64,000 nt of DNA, from contig OV884058.1 of NCBI GenBank assembly GCA_930367215.1, positions 201,394,208 through 201,458,207 on the forward strand. Direction: 5' to 3'. Within the stretch, counting starts at the first letter, position 1; every line of letters begins with the position of its first letter. The translations under genes and the position numbers were made by a program. Origin of the DNA: Pollenia angustigena (lineage: Eukaryota; Arthropoda; Insecta; Diptera; Polleniidae). The notes under the pieces were generated by a model, which had not been told where the DNA came from, made no database searches, and was given only the letters and a program-made list of their open reading frames with translations. This document shows positions 56,112 to 64,000 of this stretch, piece by piece.

Positions 56112-56993
56112 CACAGAAAAAATTATTGCCGAATTATTTTCAAACAAACGCTTGTTCGAATATTTTTTTAATTTCTATAAATTCAATCAATATTTTTGTT
56201 TGATTTTTATTTAACCAACAAAAATGTGGACAACTCTTCAAAAATATAATAAACGCGTTATTGGTGTCAAGTTTTCATAATTTTATATGAAATATTTAAC
56301 GCTCTTTAATGTTGTCGTCTTTTTGCATTTATTTATTTGATCGTTAGCAACACTTCTTTATGTGAAATATAAGAACAACAACAAAAAACACACACAGTCT
56401 ATTTTTGAACGCTTTTAAAAAGTGCAACTATAAGAAAAACAATAGCAGAAACAACATTACAAGAAACAAAATCCCGTATTCAATTTTTTAAAACTGTTTG
56501 GTTAAATACATCAAATACAAAAATAGAATGATGACGAAAAACATATCGAGTCGGTCTGCTGCCATTTTTGGTTACATTTCTTCTTTAGCAAAGGATAGGA
56601 TACAGCGACAGAGAGTGATAAAGAAAAACACTGTGTTGTGTGTATAAATAAGACTTCGTTCAAAAATTATTCCAACAAAAAAAAAATGTGTCTCAAAGCC
56701 AGCCGGCGGCTCTGCCTCTGCCGTCATCTTCTCATACAGTGCTTACTTGTGTGCGCGTCATTGCTTGTGCAAAAACTTTTTTTTTTGATTTTGAAATTTA
56801 GTATATTTCAGTAAACTTTTTGTTTGATTCAGTTAAATTATTTGTTTGAAAAACTCAGTGTTTTGTTTCAATAAACAAAATGCAAATAAATTGTTTGAAT
56901 ATGCAAATTTGTTTATAGGACCGATTTCAGACAAAAAATTTTTTGATTCTACAAATTTTTTGTTTGAATTGGAAAAATAATTTTTTCTGTGTA
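56110..56993. mobile_element. CAC-ended TIR element, copy E2
   Basis: Element at 56112-56991, inverted relative to E1 (699-1700), same tips CACAGAAAAAATTATT, flanked by TA. Confidence 0.75.
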
Positions 56994-56999
56994 TCACTG

Positions 57000-57145
57000 A
57001 CCTAAATTAGTTTTTTGTCCTTAACATTTTCTCGAGACATTTCTCGAGGCGATTGCGCATATTAGAAAAAGGTACCCGAATTATGTTTAAACGCCAGGTG
57101 CCCTGCCCGGCTTGTCTCTTATTTCAACTATTGTGCTAGTTATTT
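57000..57145. repeat. Fragment of the 32.4-33.6 kb TIR element
   Basis: aacattttctcgagacat and gcccggcttgtct match 33128-33150 and 33553-33565. The intervening part is deleted. Confidence 0.5.
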
Positions 57146-57634
57146 ATAGTTAAACATTTTTAAATATTTTACTGCTTCCTGAAACATTTTAATTTTATAC
57201 TTCATAAGGTAGTCAGTACTATATTATAGTTACCTGCGACCATGTAAGAATTATATCATTATTATCACATATAATTGTACGGTTCATTGTTTTTTTTTTA
57301 TTGTTAACAATTCATGTACAATATAATTCAAAATTTTTTTTGGCCTCAGCGCCTTGAAGGCATTGTTGAGGCAAGTTGGCAAATTTACGTGTAGTTATAA
57401 TGATTTAAATATTTACATATTAAAAAAAAATATATATATATAAATTATAACTGATTTTAATAATTATTACAATAGAAGCGTTTCCAGATTCCAGATTTAT
57501 GGTAGATAAGCAATCATACTTTTTTTGTGGTTAACATAATATTGTTTTAATTAACCATAACATGGTCAAAAAGAACCCTTATATAGTTGAATCATCCTTA
57601 TGGAGAATCATTTCAGCAAATATATGGTTGTAAG

Positions 57635-58710
57635 TGACAATAATATTGAGGGGTGGGCAGTATTTACGGATGGATCCAAGATGGAAACCGGCACTGGTGC
57701 CGGTGTTTATATCGCGGACACCGAGGTAAAAAGGTCATTCAGACTCCCTGATGAGTGCAGTGTCTTCCAGGCTGAGATCCTAGCGATCTGGAGGGCGACG
57801 GAGGTGATACTGGATCACATCGTGGGTGGATCTGAGGTGACAATTTACGTCGATAGTCAGGCGGCGCTTCGGGCATTGAGCAGCCATACGGTGCGATCAT
57901 GCCTGGTTGCGCGGTGTAGGAGAGCTCTTAGGGAACTCATGGGGTCATTCAACGTGAGGCTGTGTTGGGTACCAGGACACTGCATGGTTGATGGGAATGA
58001 GGTGGCGGACGAACTCGCGAGAGGGGGTTCGGGTCTCGACTTAGTGGTGGGGGACAGAAGGGTAAAACCCCCCCTATGCTACTACTATGGGGTGATACGG
58101 GAGAAATTCCGTGATGACGTTAACCGATCCTGGAGGGGCAGAATGGATTGCAGGGTGTCTAGGGCACTATGGCCCAAATTGGACGCGGGGGCAACCAGGG
58201 TTCTACTGGGATTGGATAGGGGTAGTCTCAGAACACTTATAGGGTTCTTGACGGGTCATTGTCCTGTCAGGGCTTTTGCGAGCAGATGGGACAACGCCAT
58301 ACCGGACTTCTGCAGGCTATGCGAGGATTCGGAAGAGCTAGAGACGATCGAGCATGTACTGTGCCATTGTCCTAGGATGCAGGGTCTCAGACTGAAGTGG
58401 CTAGGAGATAGGTTTCACGACGAACTGGGGTGCATAGCTGGATGTAATCCGGCCAATATACTGGGGTTTGTCAGGGAAATAACGCGGCTGTTTCTGTTGA
58501 GGGGACTGTAAGGGGGGTATTGTTCCTACTTTCTAATTTTCTGTCTATATCTTACTTCCTTTTCTCTATTTTTCACTTCCTCTTATCTCTATCTCTTTCT
58601 TCATATTTTCATTGAAGGGAATCACAATGGATCGTATTCGGTCTCCGAGTGGAGGTGTGCCTGTGGGCACACAACCCTTCTTAACCTAACCTAACCTGAC
58701 AATAATATTG
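57635..58710 (+). mobile_element. 5'-truncated LINE with 14-bp TSD
   Basis: Insert at 57649-58696, flanked by the perfect 14-bp duplication tgacaataatattg (57635-57648 and 58697-58710). It keeps the RNase H domain, a Cys/His motif and the 3' UTR, and ends taacctaacctaacc instead of poly(A). It is clearly GC-richer than its surroundings and the frame is intact, so the insertion is recent. Likely R1/LOA/I-type LINE because it carries RNase H; clade is inference. Confidence 0.9.
57651..58511 (+). CDS. C-terminal end of LINE ORF2: RNase H and Cys/His domain (partial)
   Basis: An open frame of about 286 codons, the end of a reverse-transcriptase polyprotein. The ribonuclease H fold is intact: FTDGS with the first Asp, QAEILAI with Glu, VDSQAAL with the second Asp, and NEVADELA with the last Asp. 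It would remove RNA from the RNA-DNA hybrid during target-primed reverse transcription. WVPGHCMVDGN is the usual strand before the last motif. Downstream CRLCEDSEELETIEHVLCHC is a C2HC-type finger typical of these LINEs. The ATG at 57600 belongs to the target repeat, so no natural start exists. Endonuclease and RT were lost by 5' truncation, so the copy cannot move. Confidence 0.85.
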   Translation, partial: GWAVFTDGSKMETGTGAGVYIADTEVKRSFRLPDECSVFQAEILAIWRATEVILDHIVGGSEVTIYVDSQAALRALSSHTVRSCLVARCRRALRELMGSFNVRLCWVPGHCMVDGNEVADELARGGSGLDLVVGDRRVKPPLCYYYGVIREKFRDDVNRSWRGRMDCRVSRALWPKLDAGATRVLLGLDRGSLRTLIGFLTGHCPVRAFASRWDNAIPDFCRLCEDSEELETIEHVLCHCPRMQGLRLKWLGDRFHDELGCIAGCNPANILGFVREITRLFLLRGL

Positions 58711-58757
58711 TTGAGGTTACCATTATATGTTCGAAAATATATATGCGTTTTCTTGGG

Positions 58758-59954
58758 TGCACGCAGAGAAAAAATATGGTTGGGCATGGTTACGGCAACA
58801 AAGCTATGTTTAATGTAACAATATATTGTTATCGTACACAAATAATTGTTATTTTTATTTAATATCAACAATATTATAGTTACTGCAAACATATTAATGT
58901 TTATCGCAATTATTAATTATAGTATTGTTGACCGAAAAATAATTATTTTTCTAACAACTAAATTATGATAACTTTCAAAACATATTATATTACTCACAGC
59001 CATATCATGATGTTTAATAGCCATTATGTTAAAGATGCAATCAAACTATTTTTACTCTAATAATATTATGCTAGCGCCATTTGTAAAATAATTTTGAATC
59101 AGTTGTGTCGTTTGTTTTATATGTGTGCGGTTAAACAATTTAAAGATAAATTCCCATAAAAAAATAAGTTTAAAGAAATTAAAAAAATTAAAATATTAGC
59201 GGAGTTCATTCGGTAATAGTGATATAATAGTGCAAATGAAAAATATCGTAGTTTTTTTTTAAATCAAACAACAAAACACACAGAGATTTCGTCATATTTT
59301 ATAAAAGTGTTACGATATTTCTGTGGTTTTCATGGGCAACGGCGTATGTCTTAAAAAAAATGTTTCAGGAAAGCCGAAAACCATTCAAGATCAAATGGGC
59401 TGGGTATTGTACTTTTTAAACTTGTCATTACGTTAAAAAAAACGGAATTGATCCATCTTTTTTCAAAAATTTTATGAAACATGTAAAGAGCGGCAATATG
59501 GCATCAACATCTTAAAATCGGCAAAACTACAGATCTTGCATTTGCTCGTTTGCAAGCCTGAACTCCGCTATTTGATTTACTTTAAGAAAAATTGTAAAAA
59601 AACACAAAATAAAAAATCGATGCAAACAAATTTTAATTTATTTTGTACTTTTACGACAGTTATGAAAGGGGCTGTATCATAACATGATTGCTTCTAAATT
59701 TATTATGATTAACATGACGATAGTATGATTACTTCTTAGCTTATTATGATTAACATGACAATAATATGATTAGTTCTTAACTTATTATGATTAGCATGAC
59801 AATAATTTGATTACTTCTTATACATATTACGAGTATATTTAGTCATAATATGATTCAATAATAATCTTAATATGGTGACTACAATCATGAATCTTATCAT
59901 AATATGTTGCTCTTAGAATATGTTTACCACAACCATGTTTTTTCTTTTCGTGTG
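58758..59954. mobile_element. CACGCAG-ended TIR element, left copy (TG-flanked)
   Basis: Element at 58760-59952, tips CACGCAGAGAAAAAA and (inverted) CACGAAAAGAAAAAA, flanked by tg. Repeat H copy I shows the empty site (gggtgtgtaatt). It has inner inverted motifs (agcggagttca near 59196, tgaactccgct near 59564). Non-coding. Confidence 0.75.
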
Positions 59955-60062
59955 TGTAATTAAAAATATTAAATTGACTTTGAAATAATATACAAACAAA
60001 GAATATTTAATCCTTTCGTTGCATAAATAAAAGATACCTTATTGTAGTTACATTGTATATCT

Positions 60063-60088
60063 AGAGGTTTCCGGTTCGATTCCCCTCG
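60063..60088 (+). other. B-box-like sequence between the two inverted elements
   Basis: ccggttcgattcccctcg at about 60071-60088 matches the RNA polymerase III B box GGTTCGANTCC. No full tRNA can be drawn around it. It may be a scrap of a tRNA-derived SINE. Confidence 0.3.
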
Positions 60089-61198
60089 CACACGCAAAGA
60101 AAAAACATGGTTGTGGTAAACATATTCTAAGAGCAACATATTATGATAAGAATTATGATTGTAGTCACCATATTAAGATTATTATTGAATCATATTATGA
60201 CTTAATATACTCGTAATATGTCATCATAATATTTTTCCCTTAATCATATTATTATTCTGTTAATCATACTTAGTTAAGAAGTAATCAAATTATTGTCATG
60301 TTAATCATAATAAGCTAAGAAATTAATCATATTATTGTCATGTTAATCATAATAAGCTAAGAAGTAATCATATTATCATCATGTTAATCATAATAAATTT
60401 AGAAGCAATCATTTTATGATACAGCTCCTTTCATAGCTGTCATAAAAATACAAAATAAATTAAAATATTCTTGCATCAATTTTTTATTTTGTGGCTTTTT
60501 ACAATTTTTCTTAATGTTAATCAAATAGCGGAGTTCAATATAAGGATTGCAAAAGAGCAACTGAAAAATCTGTGGTTTTCATGGGCGACCGCGTGTGTCC
60601 ATTTTTTCGATTTTAAGATGTTGATGAAATATCGTAGCACTTTTATAAAATATAACGAAATCTCTGTGTGTTTTGTTGTTAAATTTAAAAAAAAAAAACT
60701 ATGATATTTTGCATTTGCACTATTACATCACTAATACTTGAATGAACATCGCTAATATTTTAATTTTTTAATTTCTTTAAACTTATTTTTTTTTTATGGA
60801 ATTTTATCTTTTGTTTAACCGCTCACAAATAAAAAAAACGACACAACTGCTTCAAAATTATTTTACAAATGGCGCTTACATAATATGATTAGAGTAAAAA
60901 TAGTTTGATTGCATCTTTAACATAATATGTTATGGCTATTAAATATCATGATATGGTTGTGAGAAATATAATATGTTTAGAAATTTATCATAATTAAGTT
61001 GTTAGAAAAATAATTATTTTTCGGTCAACAATACTCAAATTCATAATTGCGATAAACATTGATATGTTTACAGTAACTATAATATTGTTGATATTAAATA
61101 AAAATAACAATTATTTGTTTACGACAACAATATATTGTTACATTAAACATAGTGTTGTTGCCGTAACCATGGCCAACCATATTTTTTCTCTGCGTGCA
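60089..61198. mobile_element. CACGCAG-ended TIR element, right copy (CA-flanked)
   Basis: Element at 60091-61196, inverted relative to 58760-59952, flanked by ca. Differences include indels near 60600. The two copies face each other and make a 2.4-kb palindrome with a spacer of about 130 bp. Confidence 0.75.
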
Positions 61199-61314
61199 CA
61201 TCCTAATCTGATTTTGTACAATGGTTAGTTAAGTGGTGTTACCATTCTTTGGCCGATAAAATAAATAATTTTTCCATAGAATTCCGCTTACATATTTATG
61301 ATATATTTTATTTT

Positions 61315-61562
61315 TTAAAGTTACGGTCACACTTTTCAAATATTTGACGAAAAAACGGGACCAACAATCAAACTAATAATCATTTCATTTATTTCCAATA
61401 TTTATTTTGATTATAATACGACATCTTACAACAAACAGTTTTTTGCTATATCTTGTAGTATATTTTGTTTATTTTTGTGATATTGAGACCATGTTAAACT
61501 ATTACAAAAGTAGGGGTTACGCTTATTTGGTCAAATATTTAATAAGTGTGACCGTAGCTTAA
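61315..61562. mobile_element. TACGGTCACAC MITE (TTAA-flanked)
   Basis: Inverted ends tacggtcacactt and aagtgtgaccgta with caaatatttgac / gtcaaatattt inside. TTAA lies at 61315-61318 and 61559-61562. About 240 bp. Confidence 0.65.
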
Positions 61563-62281
61563 CTCTTTATGGATCAATATTTGATATGTACCACTTAAAT
61601 CATTATTAATTTCACACCAAATTGTGATCATTGGCTTAAAATTTATTTACTTTTGAATGACAAAATGGGTGTGTGTGTTTTTTTTTTGGGCACAGAAAAT
61701 TCTCTAAGTATATTTATAACAAATATTTGTTGTTTTAAACTTTTTTAACAGTAGAAAACATTTTAATGTTTTTTTTTTAAGAGAAATTAAGAGAAATTGA
61801 CACAATTTGCATAGAGATTAAAATTTCTAAGAATTTTGAAAAATTAGTTTTAAGAATGTTTTTTGGTTTATTGTTAAATTTTTTCTTGCATTTGTAGCAA
61901 AATAAAGTTTGGAAAAATAGAATTAGTTTATATGATTCTATGGCAAAGTATTGATAGACACGATAAAGAATTAAAACTTTGATAAAAGCAATCATTAATG
62001 TTTTTTAATATTTTAATATAGTTTTTAATTAAAAAGAATTCCAAAAAATTAAGAAAACCTTCTGCAGAAGAGCAATACAGCATTTTAGTTGATAGGTTTT
62101 CTTGATGTTAATTATCTTTGAAATTAAATGGAACAATTCCAATTTCTTTTACTAGAAAACTATATTTGTTTACTTGAATAGTTTTCAGCACCAATACACA
62201 CTGTGGGGAATTAAGTAGAATTAAGAATTAAGAGAAATAACCGATTTGTATTAAAAAATCTTAACCAAAATAATATGCGAT
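61563..62281. other. AT-rich stretch, nothing recognised
   Basis: No gene, repeat end or RNA seen. Confidence 0.5.
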
Positions 62282-62440
62282 TAAGGCCCGTTTTCACAAC
62301 TTACCGATAGCTAAAGGTAGTATTTTATCGGCCGTGTAATATGTGTTCCATTATTAAAACTTTACTTTAACCTACCAGATAGGTTCAACCTTAATTTACT
62401 TTATCGCTCACTTTGGGTAAAAATGAAGTTTTCATAACGT
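62282..62440. mobile_element. Foldback MITE family M1, copy 4, right end missing
   Basis: TAA then GGCCCGTTTTCACAACTTAC at 62285. Homology to copy 1 fades after about 62430. Confidence 0.65.
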
Positions 62441-62537
62441 CATTGTTAAAAAGTGTTTGTAGTGAGACGACATGTCTTCGTTTTTTAACGACATGCTTTC
62501 GTTTTTAAACGACTTCAAAACTATTCCTCTTGTGCAT
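62441..62537 (+). repeat. Direct repeat Q, copy 1
   Basis: gttaaaaagtgtttgtagtg, gagacgacatgtcttcg and following match 62959-63053. It is interrupted at 62538 by the element to its right; its continuation (atggagtagttttaaaacc) resumes at 63971. Confidence 0.65.
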
Positions 62538-62881
62538 ACCAGAGAACTGCAAAATCTACTATTTTTGTTGATTTACTCATACGCTATAATTTACATTAAC
62601 TCTATGCCTGCAAAACAAAGTTCAACGTTGGTAATTTTGACATCGTTTTGTACACATTTGATTTGTGCATGTGTGAGTTTTTTTTATCGAAAGTGCTTTC
62701 TTTGCATATATTGTTGCGCACGCAATAACACAATTTCTTAAAGTCAAACGACATTTATTCTTTTGCTTTTGCATTTAAGTAGTCATTGTCCACTCGATGA
62801 CACAACGACGAATGTAAATTAGTATGAATACGAATGTATTAGTTTGAAAACTAGTTGTATTGTCCAATTTGTTTTTGTGTT

Positions 62882-63239
62882 TACCCTGCAAATCCACCTG
62901 ATGTTGATCAAATGGACTACTCATTGGACTACTCCGATGTAATGCAAGCATGGACCATGTCATGGTTAAAAAGTGTTTGTAGTGAGACGACATGTCTTCG
63001 TTTTTAAACGAAATGTGTTCGTTTTTAAATGACTTCAAAACTAATCCTCTTGAGTATAACATGGAGTAGTTTTAATACTAATCCTTTGTAATCTAAAGCT
63101 GGGTTATATGGTCCTGCCTTAGGACATCGTAATGTTAAATATACCATGTTTTTTCCAGGCGTTTTGGTTACTTTTGGACTAGTCCTTGTCTGCTACGTTT
63201 TACACCCGTGTTTGTACTAGTCCAATTATTTGCAGGGTA
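62882..63239. mobile_element. CCCTGCAAAT-ended element (TA-flanked)
   Basis: Element at 62884-63237, cccTGCAAAT and its inverse atttgcaggg, flanked by ta. It contains ggactac / gtagtcc-like and ggactagtcc motifs and repeat Q copy 2. Confidence 0.5.
62959..63090 (+). repeat. Direct repeat Q, copy 2 (uninterrupted)
   Basis: Same sequence as 62441-62537 but running on into cctcttgagtataacatgga and agtagttttaatac, which matches 63971-64000. Confidence 0.6.
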
Positions 63240-63301
63240 TTTTTTTAAAAGCGTAACAAGCAACATTAACAACAATACATTGTACATTGTACATGCAAAA
63301 C

Positions 63302-63689
63302 TACACTCATAAAATTATTACAGTAACTGATTGTAGGTTATTAAATTCGTTTTCGGTACTGTTAAAATTGAATAAAAATATAGTTATTTTACGAATAAAT
63401 TTATTTTTCAACATTTATGTTTGTTATTAAAAAAACAAACTACCAAAAAATAATGTTTTCCGTATTTTTTTTTGTTAATTTGTTTGATTTTTATCGGTTA
63501 AAATATATTTTTTAAAAGTAAAAACTATTCAATTTTAACGAATATGATGTTCAATAAATAAAAAACTTAGAAATTACTGAAAAAATCATTTGTTTTAAAT
63601 GAAATGTAAATGATCCGTTTTTTAAATGAATTTTAATTTGTTTCAAATGAATTTTCGTTTGAATTTAACTACATAATATTTTGAGTGTA
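63302..63689. mobile_element. CACTCA-ended TIR element D2 (TA-flanked)
   Basis: Element at 63304-63687, tips CACTCATAAAATTATT and (inverted) CACTCAAAATATTATG, flanked by TA. Short relative of D1 (54458-56109). Confidence 0.7.
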
Positions 63690-63953
63690 CTGTACTTTTT
63701 AAGAAATGATAAAAAATTAAAACGTCTTCTGTTTCTATGGAAATTGTCTCAGCTGCTGAGAGCAATAAGCAATAATTGGCGAACGAAGCTAAACATGGTA
63801 TGAATGGCAAAGCCAATACGCTGGGCATGACTTGAATGAATTTTAAAACAACAACACCGATGTGTGTGGCTGAGAAAGTTGGATTGCATGAACACAAATG
63901 AGTGTATTTGATGTTGTTGATTTAATGCGAATTGTTTTCAATCGCACAAAGCC
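63690..63953. other. Remaining interior of the ACCAGAGAAC element
   Basis: Related in part to 11910-12010 (tgcgattg, aatcgca). No gene. Confidence 0.35.
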
Positions 63954-64000
63954 GTTCTCTGGTGTATTCCATGGAGTAGTTTTAAAACCACTCCTTAGTA

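Larger units (their letters stand above)
57146..60062. repeat. Repeat H, copy II, carrying three insertions
   Basis: Pieces of repeat H interrupted by an unknown segment of about 190 bp (57302-57490), a LINE (57649-58696) and a TIR element (58760-59952). Confidence 0.65.
62538..63963. repeat. ACCAGAGAAC-ended element, copy 2
   Basis: Bounded by accagagaactgc (62538) and gttctctggt (63954-63963). The left part matches copy 1 (11903-12656) inverted. It holds two smaller TA-flanked elements and a second copy of repeat Q. Confidence 0.55.

Noticed and set aside
57600..57650. Upstream ATG for the RNase H frame
   Set aside because: These codons come from target repeat H and the TSD; the matching position in copy I (54251 onward) shows it is pre-existing sequence.
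57649..58710. taacctaacctaacc as a telomere end
   Set aside because: It is the 3' tail of a LINE bounded by a perfect TSD in the middle of other repeats.

Overview
The window looks like a piece of a repeat-rich dipteran genome, most likely a calyptrate fly such as a blowfly or house-fly relative. By eye it is strongly AT-rich (about 70%). It has spliced genes with GT-AG introns, and one locus encodes insect-type secreted proteins with Gly-Gly/Ala-Gly repeats. Nearly everything else is decayed or non-autonomous transposable elements of insect type. The species call is inference; no rRNA, tRNA gene or barcode is present. Coordinates come from manual reading, so repeat edges may be a few bases off unless a target-site duplication (TSD) is quoted.

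Host genes. One gene locus is visible, on the minus strand between 47750 and 26673. It has a signal-peptide exon (47277-47356) with a tentative ATG mini-exon (47745-47750). Three long 3' coding blocks follow: A (38830-40753), B (35891-37007) and C (27226-27896 plus 26673-27160). Each carries the GGxAxAGxGG-type repeat I recognise as DUF4774-like. All three blocks can be entered by a phase-2 acceptor that matches the phase-2 donor of the signal exon. I saw no separate signal exon for B or C. Either this is one gene with alternative terminal exons, or three tandem paralogues with two first exons missed.

Mobile-element layout. 1-2130: a LINE relic split by a terminal-inverted-repeat (TIR) element. 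2556-7346: a palindromic MITE interrupted by a 4.3 kb hAT-like element, which itself holds other repeats. 8-10.4 kb: three MITE types, including two TTAA-flanked elements. 11.9-18.9 kb: scattered MITEs, tandem repeats and a mariner-type transposase relic. 18.9-21.3 kb: a LINE reverse-transcriptase relic. 21.4-24.8 kb: a TIR element interrupted by a second element with an 8-bp TSD and a decayed transposase-like gene. 25.5-26.4 kb: three elements nested in each other. 29-35.6 kb: more MITEs and a second mariner-type relic. Introns and flanks of the gene locus (37-51 kb) are full of MITEs. 52-64 kb: nested TIR elements, a recent 5'-truncated LINE with an intact RNase H domain (57649-58696), and a head-to-head pair of 1.1-1.2 kb elements forming a 2.4 kb palindrome.

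No CRISPR array, bacterial operon or rRNA was seen. The most interesting signals are the shared signal exon, the link between an orphan protein family and an 8-bp-TSD transposon, the TTAA elements with GGTACC palindromes, and the group of CAC-ended elements with 2-bp target duplications.
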